A stretch of 64,000 nt of DNA, from NCBI RefSeq assembly GCF_039652555.1, contig NZ_JBDJAF010000001.1:868001-932000 (forward strand), read 5' to 3'. Position numbers and translations under genes: made by a program. Shown here one piece after another: positions 16,661 to 24,943 of the stretch; positions within the stretch are counted from its first letter, which is position 1, and the number at the start of each line of letters is the position of its first letter. The notes under the pieces were generated by a model. That model saw only the letters and a program-made list of their open reading frames with translations. It did no database searches and had not been told where the DNA came from. The stretch is from Parafrigoribacterium mesophilum. Lineage in GTDB: Bacteria > Actinomycetota > Actinomycetes > Actinomycetales > Microbacteriaceae.

Positions 16661-17602
16661 TCAGCGGCGCGGCACACCGATCATGTCGCGGTTGATCGTG
16701 GCCGCCACTCGCGCGCCCATGCCCGCGGCAACGATGAGCTGCTGTGGCCCCGGCGCCGTGCAGTCACCCGCCGCGTACAGGTTGGTCACGTTGGTGCGGC
16801 CATCGGCATCCGTGATCAGCAGTCCCCATCCGTCGACCGCCAGCGCCAACGCTGCCGCGAATTCCACTTGTGCGTGCCAGTGGGGTCTCACAAAACCGCC
16901 ATCGATCGGGATGGTGACGCCGTCCGCGAGCAGCACGCCGGTCACGGTCAACCCTTCACCGACCACATCCGCGACCTGGCGGCGCTCCACGCGCACACCG
17001 TGCTCGCCGAGTAGCGCCTCCTGGGCAGGGCCGACTACCCTCGCACCGTTAGTGAACACCGTGAGGTCGGAGCTCCACTGGGCGATCTGGAGCGCGCGGG
17101 ACGCCAGATCCGCGGTCTCCCCGATGAGAGCGAGCCGTCGATCGTTCTGCTCGTAGCCGTCGCACTCGATGCAGCTGAAGACACCTATGCCGTAGAAGTT
17201 GCTCATGCCCGGCAAGTCGGGCAGGGACTCGCTGAGTCCGGTGGCGATCAGCACGCTGTCCGCGGTGACGGCGCGATCCGGGTGACCGTTGAAGCCGGTC
17301 GCCTCGACCCTGAACGTTGTCTCTACACGGCTGACGCGTTGCACCACCGCAAGCTGATGCTGCGCGCCGGGGTAGGCCAGTAGTTCTTCGAGGCCGAGCC
17401 GCCGCAGTTCGTGGGGTGTGATTCCGTCCCGGGTGAGAAAACCATGCGCGAGGAGCGTGGCCGAGTTCCTCGGACGGTTGCTGTCCAGCACGAGCACACG
17501 CCGCCTGGCCCGCACGAGATTCAGCGCGGCGGAAAGTCCCGCCGGCCCCGCTCCGATGACGACACAGTCGTAGTGCTGCTGCGGGTCCCCGGCCGGCGTC
17601 AC
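16661..17602 (-). CDS. Thioredoxin-reductase-like FAD/NAD(P)-dependent oxidoreductase
   Basis: 313 residues, GTG start overlapping the gltX stop (GTGA). The FAD-binding motif GAGPAG is at residues 17-22. A redox-active pair SCIECDGY is at 143-150 where thioredoxin reductase has CATCDG, so a dithiol mechanism is likely. The C-terminal motif NLYAAGDCTAPG binds FAD. Length fits the short pyridine-nucleotide disulfide oxidoreductase family that includes TrxB and ferredoxin-NADP reductases. The altered spacing residues (IE instead of AT) and the lack of a thioredoxin gene make the exact electron partner uncertain. A small 93-base gap separates it from the tRNA. Confidence 0.85.
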   Translation of the reverse strand: MTPAGDPQQHYDCVVIGAGPAGLSAALNLVRARRRVLVLDSNRPRNSATLLAHGFLTRDGITPHELRRLGLEELLAYPGAQHQLAVVQRVSRVETTFRVEATGFNGHPDRAVTADSVLIATGLSESLPDLPGMSNFYGIGVFSCIECDGYEQNDRRLALIGETADLASRALQIAQWSSDLTVFTNGARVVGPAQEALLGEHGVRVERRQVADVVGEGLTVTGVLLADGVTIPIDGGFVRPHWHAQVEFAAALALAVDGWGLLITDADGRTNVTNLYAAGDCTAPGPQQLIVAAGMGARVAATINRDMIGVPRR

Positions 17603-19095
17603 TGCGTCAGTCTCGCCGACAATCGTTCGATGCGCGCGATGGAACTTGTCTTGCCGAGGATCTCCATGGATTCGAACAGCGGAGGACTGACGCGCCGACC
17701 GGCGATCGCCGTGCGCAGCGGTCCGAACGCCTTGCGCGGTTTCAGCCCAAGCCCGTCGACGAGCACCGTGTTCAATGTCGAGTGGATGACGTCATACGTC
17801 CAGTCGTCCACGGATGTCAGTGCCGTCGCCGCCGCATCCAGCACGGCCACGGAGTCGGGCGTGAGTTCGGCCAGTACCGCGTCCTCGTAGTCGAGCGCGT
17901 CATCGGCGGTGAACAGGAACTCCAGCAGACCGCGCGCCTGGCCGAGCAGCTGCATCCGCTCCTGCACCAGCGGGGCGGCCGCATCCAGGATCGCTCGTTC
18001 GGCATTGGTCATCGGATCGGAGATCACGCCGTCGAGGTACGGGATCAGCCGCTGTGTGAACTCGGCCAGCGGCAGCATCCGGATGTGGTCGCCGTTGATG
18101 GACTCGGCCTTCTTGAGATCGAAGCGGGCCGGGTTCGGATTGACGTCGGTCACGTCGAACGCGGCGACCATCTCGTCGATGCTGAACACGTCGCGGTCGT
18201 GGGTGAGCGACCAGCCGAGCAGCGCCAGGTAGTTGATCAGGCCCTCGGGGATGAAACCGCGTTCGCGGTGATGGAACAGGCTCGAAGACGGATCACGCTT
18301 GGAGAGCTTCTTGTTGCCCTCACCCATCACATAGGGCAGGTGGCCGAAGCGCGGGATGGCCTTCGCGATGCCGATCTCGATCAGCGCGTGATACAAAGCG
18401 ATTTGACGCGGGGTGCTGGAGAGCAGATCCTCGCCGCGCAGCACGTGGGTGACGCCCATCAGCGCGTCGTCGACCGGATTGACGAACGTGTAGAGCGGGA
18501 TGCCGTTGGGCCGTACGACGACGAAGTCGACGAAACTGCCCGCGGGAAAGGTGATCTCGCCGCGCACGAGGTCCTCGAAGCTGAGGTCGGTGTCCGGAAC
18601 GCGAAGTCGCAGTGCCGGCATCCGCCCTTCTGCGCGGTAGGCGGCGCGCTGCTCGTCGGTGAGGTCGCGTTCAAAGTTGTCGTAGCCCTGCTTGGGGTCG
18701 CGGCCGTTGGCGCGGTTGCGTGCCTCCATCTCCTCGGCGGTGACGAAGCTTTCGTAGAGCCGGCCGGATGCGCGGAGCTTTTCGATGACCTCGGCATAGA
18801 TGTCCGCGCGCTGCGACTGCCGGTAGGGGCCGTGCGGTCCGCCGACGCCCTCGCCTTCGTCCCAGTCGATGTTGAGCCAGGCCAGCCCGTCGAGCAGCTG
18901 GAGGTAGCTCTCCTCGCTGTCGCGCGCCGCATCCGTGTCCTCGATGCGGAAGATGAGTTTGCCGCCGGTATGCCGAGCGTAGGCCCAGTTGAACAGGGCG
19001 GTGCGGATGAGGCCGACGTGTGGAGTACCGGTCGGGGACGGGCAGAAGCGCAGTCGAATATCGGAACCGGACGCGGTGGTGAAGGAGGCAGACAT
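17599..19095 (-). CDS. gltX: Glutamate-tRNA ligase
   Basis: 498 residues. Class I aminoacyl-tRNA synthetase charging tRNA-Glu. The signature HVGL (HIGH equivalent) is at residues 26-29 in PSPTGTPHVGLIRTALFN, and the KMSKS equivalent KLSKR at 263-267. The C-terminal helical anticodon-binding domain is complete. The ATG at 19095 follows GGAATCA without a strong ribosome-binding site, but the sequence MSASFTTASGSDIRLRFCPS places the start correctly relative to the catalytic core; longer in-frame extensions are compositionally unlike protein. It precedes the thioredoxin-reductase-like gene with a four-base overlap. Confidence 0.96.
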   Translation of the reverse strand: MSASFTTASGSDIRLRFCPSPTGTPHVGLIRTALFNWAYARHTGGKLIFRIEDTDAARDSEESYLQLLDGLAWLNIDWDEGEGVGGPHGPYRQSQRADIYAEVIEKLRASGRLYESFVTAEEMEARNRANGRDPKQGYDNFERDLTDEQRAAYRAEGRMPALRLRVPDTDLSFEDLVRGEITFPAGSFVDFVVVRPNGIPLYTFVNPVDDALMGVTHVLRGEDLLSSTPRQIALYHALIEIGIAKAIPRFGHLPYVMGEGNKKLSKRDPSSSLFHHRERGFIPEGLINYLALLGWSLTHDRDVFSIDEMVAAFDVTDVNPNPARFDLKKAESINGDHIRMLPLAEFTQRLIPYLDGVISDPMTNAERAILDAAAPLVQERMQLLGQARGLLEFLFTADDALDYEDAVLAELTPDSVAVLDAAATALTSVDDWTYDVIHSTLNTVLVDGLGLKPRKAFGPLRTAIAGRRVSPPLFESMEILGKTSSIARIERLSARLTQ

Positions 19096-19145
19096 TGATT
19101 CCGATTCTACCGAGAGCCGCTCTCCTGCCGTCGGCCGCCTAATGC

Positions 19146-19195
19146 GCCCGTTCGTCACCATTGCGGCCGGGCGCCCGGCGGCATTCGTAACGGGC
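19146..19195. terminator. Stem-loop between the HAAS-type gene and gltX
   Basis: Outer arms GCCCGTT (19146-19152) and AACGGGC (19189-19195) enclose the palindrome CCGGGCGCCCGG (19167-19178). It lies after the stop of the membrane fragment at 19212 and before gltX. No U-tract is visible, so termination is only likely. Confidence 0.4.
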
Positions 19196-19211
19196 GGGCT
19201 CAGAAGGGCGT

Positions 19212-19520
19212 CTAGCGCCCGAGCGCCCGCCTCGTGCGACCCTGGGCCCGCCAGAGCAGCCAGATGCCGACGACGACGTTGACCAGAATCGTGAGCAGGA
19301 ACATCCCGCGCATCCCAGGGAATCCTCCGGTTTGAAGATCGAGGGTGAGTGCGGTGATGAGGCCCGTCAGCGCCACCGCCGCGAACGGAGTGAGAGTCGC
19401 GACCCACTTTTCCCAGGCGCGCCAGCTCTTCGACAACCAGACCAGTGCGATGCCGACGATCCAGCCGATAATCGGAATGACCACACCGCCGAATGCGACC
19501 AGAAGGGCGGCCAGAACCAC
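19212..19520 (-). CDS. Membrane-protein fragment, probably the C-terminal part of a HAAS-domain protein
   Basis: 102 residues from a GTG at 19520, with three or so hydrophobic segments (VLAALLVAFGGVVIPIIGWI; FAAVALTGLITALTL; MFLLTILVNVVVGIWLLW). There is no ribosome-binding site before the GTG. The codons upstream stay in the same frame and read plausibly (PASGDARWYVV) back to the TAA that ends the gene at 19557. I therefore think this is the membrane half of a single HAAS/DUF1700-type protein interrupted by a nonsense codon, though a separately translated two-gene arrangement cannot be excluded. Confidence 0.6.
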   Translation of the reverse strand: MVLAALLVAFGGVVIPIIGWIVGIALVWLSKSWRAWEKWVATLTPFAAVALTGLITALTLDLQTGGFPGMRGMFLLTILVNVVVGIWLLWRAQGRTRRALGR

Positions 19521-19556
19521 GTACCAGCGCGCATCACCGGATGCCGGCGGGGCGGG

Positions 19557-19808
19557 TTACGAGATCTCCGGCGCCGTCGCGTCGGCGGTACCTGGCACCG
19601 CGGCCTCCGCGCGCGCCTCCGCCGCGATGAACGCCGGATCGCCGAGCGCCTCGATCCGCGCCGCGGCATCCGGTGCCGAAAGCCCTCGGAGCTCCTCGGC
19701 GACCCCGGCGACGATATCGCGTCGGACATCATCCGACACGGCCGCGAGCGCCGCATCGAGTTGGGCCAGATACGCGCGCACCACTTGCGGCGAGGTTGAA
19801 CTATCCAT
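19557..19808 (-). CDS. HAAS/DUF1700-type signalling domain protein (probably truncated by an in-frame TAA)
   Basis: 83 residues. The region RRDIVAGVAEELRGL followed by RIEALGDPAFIAAEARAEA is the HAAS domain (helical, membrane-associated partner of PadR regulators). Family members usually continue into transmembrane segments. Here the frame stops at TAA (19557-19559) and resumes without frameshift into the membrane segment at 19212-19520. The ATG overlaps the upstream PadR gene by eight bases, the standard PadR-HAAS operon. Confidence 0.7.
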   Translation of the reverse strand: MDSSTSPQVVRAYLAQLDAALAAVSDDVRRDIVAGVAEELRGLSAPDAAARIEALGDPAFIAAEARAEAAVPGTADATAPEIS

Positions 19809-20136
19809 CGTCGTCCTCTGTGATCATGTCGGAAACCGTGCTCGTGAACGGCCCCCACTGCTGCCGGAAGCTGTTCAGGTGGTCGTTCCCGGCATCCGTG
19901 ACCCGGTAGTACTTGCGGGATGGGCCGGCATCCGACGCCTGGTCGTAGCTGGAGACGAGGCCGCGGGCACGGAGTCGGCTCAGTACCGGATAAAGCGTGC
20001 CGATGCTGGCGATCATCCCGCGCGTCTGGAGTGCGTCGGAGAGCGCCCAGCCGTACATCGGCTCGTGGGAGAGCAGACCGAGCACGCAATACTCGACCAC
20101 TCCCTTGCGCAATTGCGCACCGACATCCCCTGTCAT
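19801..20136 (-). CDS. PadR-family transcriptional regulator
   Basis: 111 residues from the ATG at 20136 (a GTG three codons upstream would lie in the operator). Winged-helix domain with VVEYCVLGLLSHEPMYGWAL, then SIGTLYPVLSRLRARGLV and the wing SRKYYRVTDAG, all diagnostic of PadR. Probably represses its own operon through the inverted repeat at 20145-20169, immediately upstream. The partner gene is the HAAS-domain protein overlapping its 3' end. Confidence 0.9.
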   Translation of the reverse strand: MTGDVGAQLRKGVVEYCVLGLLSHEPMYGWALSDALQTRGMIASIGTLYPVLSRLRARGLVSSYDQASDAGPSRKYYRVTDAGNDHLNSFRQQWGPFTSTVSDMITEDDDG

Positions 20137-20144
20137 GCATTGCA

Positions 20145-20169
20145 CACTAGCTTGCTTGACAAGCTAGTG
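20145..20169. promoter_or_regulatory. Inverted-repeat operator of the PadR gene
   Basis: Perfect 10-base arms CACTAGCTTG and CAAGCTAGTG separated by five bases (CTTGA). The repeat sits nine bases upstream of the padR ATG and just downstream of the convergent-free end of the YeiH gene, the expected place for an autoregulatory site that blocks initiation. Confidence 0.7.
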
Positions 20170-20181
20170 CAATCAAAATGC

Positions 20182-21273
20182 CTAGAGGTTCACGGCGACA
20201 AGCGCGAGCACCGCGATGAGCACCCAGGACAGCAGCCCGACCCCGAGCGCCCTGCCGCCGGTACGGACTAGCGTGCCGAAGCGCACCGCCGTGCCGAGGC
20301 CGAACAGGGCTGCCGCGAGCAGGACGGCCTGCGTAGCATCCGCGCCGGCGAGGGCCGCCGGCGGTAGCGGAACTAAGGAGCGCAGCAGCACGGATACGAG
20401 GAAGCCGGCGACGAACAGCGGCACGATGGGCGGTCGTGCTACCGCATCCAGCCCGACCGCGCCGAGCCGATCACGACGGCGCAGCACCATGCCGGCGCCG
20501 GCAACCATGGGAGCGAGCATCAGCACGCGGGTGAGCTTCACGACGACGGCGATCGCGAGCGCGGCCGAGCCGGCAGTCTGCGCCGTCGCCACGACCTGGC
20601 CGACGTCGTGCACGCTCGCCCCGACCCAGTGTCCGAACTGGATGCCGGTGAGTCCGAGTGGTGCCTGCAACAGCGGCAGCACGCCGATGGCCAGGGTGCC
20701 GCAGAGGGTGACCAGCGCGACCGGGGTCGCCTGCTCCTCCCGGCTGCTGCGCGTCACCGATCCCATCGCCCCGATCGCCGAGGCGCCGCAAATCGAGAAT
20801 CCGGTCGCCACGAGCAGCGCCTGCGTGCTCGGCAGCCGGAAGAGCCGGCCCAGCCAGTACGTGCCCGCGAACGTCACCAGCACGATCCCAACGATCATGA
20901 GGATCGCCAGCACTCCCAGGTGGCCGATGTCAATGACACTCAGCTTGAGCCCCAGCAGCACAATCCCGGCACGCATCAGTGTTTTGGCGGCGAAGCGCAG
21001 ACCCGGCGCCAATGGGCCATCGAGCCAGAATCGGATCGCCGGCAGCTGCGCCACGAGAATGCCGAGGCCCACGGATGCGGTCAGCACCGGAACCGCCGGC
21101 AGCGCGGCATGCAACGCCCAAGCAATCCCGACGGCGAGGACAGCAGCACCCAGACCCGGCAGGACCGGACTGGCGGCTACGGATAGGCGAGGTGCGGTGA
21201 CGCGGCGCGGCGCGGTGTTGTGGCCGAGTGCTCTGTTTCGGTGGGATGCGGTATTGCGGCGGGGTGCGGGCAC
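20182..21273 (-). CDS. YeiH-family putative sulfate exporter (UPF0324)
   Basis: 363 residues, integral inner-membrane protein with about ten hydrophobic segments after a basic 30-residue N-terminal tail. Conserved features are LGLKLSVIDIG, GFSICGASAIGA and GASVHDVGQVVATA, characteristic of the YeiH family (conserved hypothetical 698). The transported substrate is not settled; sulfate/sulfite export is proposed for relatives. The first 30 residues are low in complexity, and an internal start is possible. Its stop lies 12 bases before the PadR operator, so it is transcribed in the same direction as the PadR gene. Confidence 0.85.
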   Translation of the reverse strand: MPAPRRNTASHRNRALGHNTAPRRVTAPRLSVAASPVLPGLGAAVLAVGIAWALHAALPAVPVLTASVGLGILVAQLPAIRFWLDGPLAPGLRFAAKTLMRAGIVLLGLKLSVIDIGHLGVLAILMIVGIVLVTFAGTYWLGRLFRLPSTQALLVATGFSICGASAIGAMGSVTRSSREEQATPVALVTLCGTLAIGVLPLLQAPLGLTGIQFGHWVGASVHDVGQVVATAQTAGSAALAIAVVVKLTRVLMLAPMVAGAGMVLRRRDRLGAVGLDAVARPPIVPLFVAGFLVSVLLRSLVPLPPAALAGADATQAVLLAAALFGLGTAVRFGTLVRTGGRALGVGLLSWVLIAVLALVAVNL

Positions 21274-21332
21274 CGGACGAGACTACCCGAGGTGTCGCCG
21301 CCTGCGGCATCCTCGTCACACCGCATCCTGAT

Positions 21333-21414
21333 CCCGTTTCACGGAGTTTCTGTCCTGGACCGCCATCCTGGCCGAAGCACAGGCACCGGAATGTCAGTTA
21401 CTCCTTGAAACGGG
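21333..21414. repeat. Inverted repeat in the gap upstream of the YeiH gene
   Basis: Arms CCCGTTTCACGGAG (21333-21346) and CTCCTTGAAACGGG (21401-21414) match at 13 of 14 positions with a 54-base loop. It lies in the 208-base gap between the FAH-family gene stop (21482) and the YeiH start (21273). It may act as terminator for the former or be part of a control region. Confidence 0.4.
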
Positions 21415-21481
21415 TTCGCACGGCCCGAGTGGGCGTGGGTTGCGGGAGCCGGTGGTGGGAGCGGGTGGCGACGAAGCAGGG

Positions 21482-22252
21482 CTAGTCGCGGTTGCGGGCG
21501 GGGTTGCTGAGGGTACCGATGCCAGTGATGGTGACGTCCACGGTCTGACCGTCAGTGAATCCGCCAAGCCCCGCCGGCGTGCCGGTGAGAATGACGTCCC
21601 CCGGCAGCAGCGTCCACACATCGGAGGCGAACTCGATGATCTCCGGAATGCCGTGCAACATCTGGCCGGTGTTGCCCTGGCGACGCGGCTCCCCGTCCAC
21701 GAAGGTCTGGATCTCCAGGTCACTCGTGTCCAGCTCGGTCTCGATCACCGGGCCGAGCGGACAGAACGTGTCATAGCCCTTGGCCCTGGCCCACTGACCG
21801 TCGGCGAACTGCTCGTCGCGCGCCGACACGTCGTTGCCGATCGTGTAACCGAAGATGTAGTCGGTGGCATCCGCTGCCTTCACCCGTTTGGCGATCCTGC
21901 CGATCACCACCGCGAGTTCACCCTCGTGCACGATGCGCCCGGACACCGGCGGCAGTTGAATCGTCTCGCCAGGGCCGATGACCGAGGTGTTCGGTTTGAG
22001 GAAGATGAGCGGGGTGTCCGGGCCGTTCGGAGCGAGCTCCGCCTTGTGCTCGGCATAGTTCATCCCGACGCAGACGATCTTGGATCGGGGAATGACCGGA
22101 GCGAGCAGCTTGACCGACGCGAGCGGGATGCGCTCTCCGGTCGTGTCGAAGCCGCTGAACAGCGGGTCCCCGACCAGGACGACTAGGTCCTCCTCGTCGA
22201 CGATCCCAAACCTGGGGTCGCCACCATCCTGATTGAACCGGGCAATCTTCAC
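21482..22252 (-). CDS. Fumarylacetoacetate hydrolase family protein
   Basis: 256 residues. The metal-binding triad of the FAH fold is visible: E110 and E112 in VHEGELAVVIG and D141 in GNDVSARDEQ. The N-terminal KIVCVGMNYAEHKAEL is the usual entry to the catalytic domain. Family members hydrolyse or decarboxylate beta-diketo acids (fumarylpyruvate, oxaloacetate, aromatic catabolites); the exact substrate cannot be read from sequence. In actinobacteria this gene commonly sits between gltX and ilvE, as here, and ten bases separate it from ilvE, so it is in the same transcription unit. Confidence 0.88.
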   Translation of the reverse strand: MKIARFNQDGGDPRFGIVDEEDLVVLVGDPLFSGFDTTGERIPLASVKLLAPVIPRSKIVCVGMNYAEHKAELAPNGPDTPLIFLKPNTSVIGPGETIQLPPVSGRIVHEGELAVVIGRIAKRVKAADATDYIFGYTIGNDVSARDEQFADGQWARAKGYDTFCPLGPVIETELDTSDLEIQTFVDGEPRRQGNTGQMLHGIPEIIEFASDVWTLLPGDVILTGTPAGLGGFTDGQTVDVTITGIGTLSNPARNRD

Positions 22253-22262
22253 GTAGGTGAGC

Positions 22263-23372
22263 CTATCCGTCCAGGCGGGTCAACCAGCCGTGCCGGTCTT
22301 CGGCGCGCCCAGATTGGATGTCGGTGAGCTCCTTGCGCAGTTCCATGGTCAGCGGTCCCGCCGCGGCATCGGCCGAGCCGGCTTCGAAGCCCTCACCCTT
22401 GAGCAGCGCGATTGGGGTGACCACTGCGGCGGTTCCGCAGGCGAAGATCTCGGCGATATCACCGGATGCGACGCCATCACGCCATTCGTCGATGCTGACG
22501 CGGCGCTCCTCGACGGTGTGCCCCTTGTCCCGAGCAAGCCTGAGCACCGAGTCGCGCGTGATGCCCTCCAGGATGCTGTCAGACGCCGGCGTGACCAAGG
22601 TGCCGTTCTTGTAGACCAGCACCACGTTCATCCCACCGAGTTCCTCGATGTACTTGCCCTCCGCCGCGTCGAGGAACAACACCTGGTCACAGCCTTGTTC
22701 ATAGGCTTCGGCCTGCGGCAGCAGCGAAGCCGCGTAGTTGCCGCCGGTCTTCGCCGAGCCGGTGCCACCCTTGGCCGCGCGGGAGTATTTCGTCGACAAC
22801 CAGATCGACACCGGGGCCACACCGTGCGAGAAGTACGCTCCGGCCGGGCTCGCGATGACAAAGAAGCTGACCTGGTGGGCCGAACGCACGCCGAGGAACG
22901 CCTCGGTGGAGATCATGAACGGACGCAGGTAGAGGCTGGTCTCGGGCGCAGACGGCACCCATGAACCATCCACGGCGATGATTTGCCGCAACGACTCGAT
23001 GAAGTGCTCAACCGGCAGCGGCGGCAACGCCAACCTGGTGGCCGATCGCTGCATACGACGGGCGTTGGCCTCGGGCCGGAACGTCCAGATGGAACCGTCC
23101 TCGTGGCGGTATGCCTTCAGGCCCTCGAAGATCTCCTGTGCATAGTGCAGCACCGAGGTGGCGGGGTCCAATTGCAGTGGGCCGTAGGGACGCACCGTCG
23201 CGTCGTGCCAGCCGCCGCCCACCGTCCAGGTGATTTCCACCATGTGATCGGTGAAATGAACGCCGAATCCAGGGTTCGCCAGAATCGTCTCCCGCTCGGC
23301 GTCGGCCATCGCCGTGGTGGAAGTGGTCACGTCGAAGTCGAGAAGGCCGTCGAGTGTTGCGTGGGTGCCCAT
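22263..23372 (-). CDS. ilvE: Branched-chain amino acid aminotransferase
   Basis: 369 residues; transfers the amino group between glutamate and the 2-oxo acids of valine, leucine and isoleucine, the last step of the pathway. PLP-binding lysine is K208 in GSAKTGGNYA; other family marks are EIFEGLKAYRH and YIEELGGMN. Start: the ATG at 23372 has GGAGG eight bases upstream, whereas the in-frame ATG at 23402 has no such site, so the shorter form is preferred. It follows leuB in the same direction with the tandem repeat at 23438-23497 in between. Confidence 0.95.
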   Translation of the reverse strand: MGTHATLDGLLDFDVTTSTTAMADAERETILANPGFGVHFTDHMVEITWTVGGGWHDATVRPYGPLQLDPATSVLHYAQEIFEGLKAYRHEDGSIWTFRPEANARRMQRSATRLALPPLPVEHFIESLRQIIAVDGSWVPSAPETSLYLRPFMISTEAFLGVRSAHQVSFFVIASPAGAYFSHGVAPVSIWLSTKYSRAAKGGTGSAKTGGNYAASLLPQAEAYEQGCDQVLFLDAAEGKYIEELGGMNVVLVYKNGTLVTPASDSILEGITRDSVLRLARDKGHTVEERRVSIDEWRDGVASGDIAEIFACGTAAVVTPIALLKGEGFEAGSADAAAGPLTMELRKELTDIQSGRAEDRHGWLTRLDG

Positions 23373-23437
23373 GGGAGAGTCCTCCGTTGTCGCGTCTGTC
23401 ATCTATTGCTCGCTGAGATCAATTGTCGCCTGGGTTT

Positions 23438-23497
23438 CATTGTTGCAGCGTTCTGCACCACAGCGTTCATTGTCACAGCGTTCATTGTCACAGCGTT
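23438..23497. repeat. Four 15-base tandem repeats across the leuB 3' end
   Basis: Units at 23438-23452, 23453-23467, 23468-23482 and 23483-23497, ending in (c)agcgtt. The last two are identical and the first two have changes. The array begins inside the last codons of leuB (stop 23488-23490) and fills the space before ilvE. It is a candidate variable-number repeat. Confidence 0.7.
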
Positions 23498-24543
23498 CGC
23501 AGTGCAGCCACCAGATCGTCACCGATCTGGGTGGTGGAGCGTGCCGCGGTACCGCGGTGCGCGAGGTCGTTCGTGACGACCTGCGTGACCTTGGCCGCAG
23601 CATCCGGAAAGCCCAGGTGGTCGAGCAGAAGCGCGACCGACAGCACGGCGGCGGTCGGGTCGGCGATGTGCTTCCCTGCGATGTCCGGCGCCGAGCCGTG
23701 CACCGGCTCGAACATGCTCGGGAAGGCGCCGTCGGGGTTGATGTTCCCGGATGCGGCGAGGCCGATTCCGCCGCTGATCGCGGCAGCGAGGTCGGTCAGT
23801 ATGTCGCCGAACAGGTTGTCGGTGACCACGACGTCGAACCGGCTCGGGTTCGTGACCATGAAGATCGTCGCGGCGTCCACGTGCAGGTAGTCCACGGCGA
23901 TGTCGGGATATTCCGCCGAGACCGCGTCGACGGTGCGCTGCCAGAGCGACCCGGCATTGACCAGCACGTTGGTCTTGTGCACGAGGGTGAGCTTCTTCGC
24001 CGGCCTGGATGCCGCGAGCCGGAAGGCGAATCGCACGACCCGTTCCACCCCATATGCCGTGTTGACGGAGACCTCCGTAGCGATCTCGTTCGGCGTGCCC
24101 GTGCGCAGGCTGCCACCGTTGCCGACATACATCCCCTCGGTGCCTTCGCGCACCACGACAAAATCGACGTCGCCGGGATCAGACAATGGCGAGGCGACAC
24201 CCGGGAACAACGTGGTCGGCCGCAGGTTCACGTAGTGGTCGAAGCCAAAGCGCAGCTTGAGCAGCAAGCCCCGCTCGATGCTCACACCCTTGAGCCGTTC
24301 ATCGCGCGGGTCGCCGCCGACCGCGCCGAGCAGGATGGCGTCGTGCTGCTTGATCGCCTGCAGGTCGCCGTCGGTGAGAACCTCCCCGGTAGCCAGATAG
24401 TGCGTGGCGCCGAACGGGAATTCGGTGGTTTCGAGGTCAGTGTCCTCCGGAATCACGGCGGTGAGCACCTTGAGTGCTTCCGCGATCACTTCCGGCCCGA
24501 TTCCGTCGCCAGCGATGACGGCGAGCTTGATGTTACGGGTCAC
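23488..24543 (-). CDS. leuB: 3-isopropylmalate dehydrogenase
   Basis: 351 residues from the GTG at 24543, which has GAGGAG upstream and begins the canonical VTRNIKLAVIAGDGIGPEV. NAD-dependent oxidative decarboxylation of 3-isopropylmalate in leucine synthesis. Substrate/metal region DNLFGDILTDLAAAISGG and the NAD-binding GSAPDIAGKHIADP are present. Divergent from the small DUF6458 gene at 24669; the 125-base gap must contain both promoters. Confidence 0.95.
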   Translation of the reverse strand: MTRNIKLAVIAGDGIGPEVIAEALKVLTAVIPEDTDLETTEFPFGATHYLATGEVLTDGDLQAIKQHDAILLGAVGGDPRDERLKGVSIERGLLLKLRFGFDHYVNLRPTTLFPGVASPLSDPGDVDFVVVREGTEGMYVGNGGSLRTGTPNEIATEVSVNTAYGVERVVRFAFRLAASRPAKKLTLVHKTNVLVNAGSLWQRTVDAVSAEYPDIAVDYLHVDAATIFMVTNPSRFDVVVTDNLFGDILTDLAAAISGGIGLAASGNINPDGAFPSMFEPVHGSAPDIAGKHIADPTAAVLSVALLLDHLGFPDAAAKVTQVVTNDLAHRGTAARSTTQIGDDLVAALRTL

Positions 24544-24668
24544 GGAACTCCTCAGACAAACCGGCAAATACGTGCTTTCAGCGTACCGTTTGCTGGGAAC
24601 TTGCCAAAAAGCTTGCAATTTCCTGAACGCCGCCTACGGTGGGCCAGGACCGAAAGGACGACAACACC

Positions 24669-24920
24669 ATGGGTATCGGAAGCGGTATTTTGCTTTTTGT
24701 TATTGGCGCGATCCTGACGTTTGCTTTGAATTTTCGAGTGGACTGGATCGACCTGGACCTGGTCGGCTACATCCTGATGATCGCCGGAGTCGTGATTTTC
24801 ATCGTTTCGATGGTCTTCCTGTTCCGCCGCCGTTCGATGTCTTCGACGACGCACACCGCGGTGGACCCGGAGCGCCGGGAGCGGATCACTGAACGGAACA
24901 CCACCGACGAGACGCTGTAA
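24669..24920 (+). CDS. DUF6458-family small membrane protein
   Basis: 83 residues starting MGIGSGILLFVIGAIL, two transmembrane segments (about 3-20 and 34-54) joined by NFRVDWIDLDLVG, then a basic FRRRS and a hydrophilic tail. This is a widespread small actinobacterial family of unknown function. The ATG at 24669 is preceded by AAAGGA; an upstream ATG at 24639 would add hydrophilic residues and is rejected. It converges on serA, 23 bases apart. Confidence 0.8.
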   Translation: MGIGSGILLFVIGAILTFALNFRVDWIDLDLVGYILMIAGVVIFIVSMVFLFRRRSMSSTTHTAVDPERRERITERNTTDETL

Positions 24921-24943
24921 CGTGACGGGCGGCGCGCGGCCGA

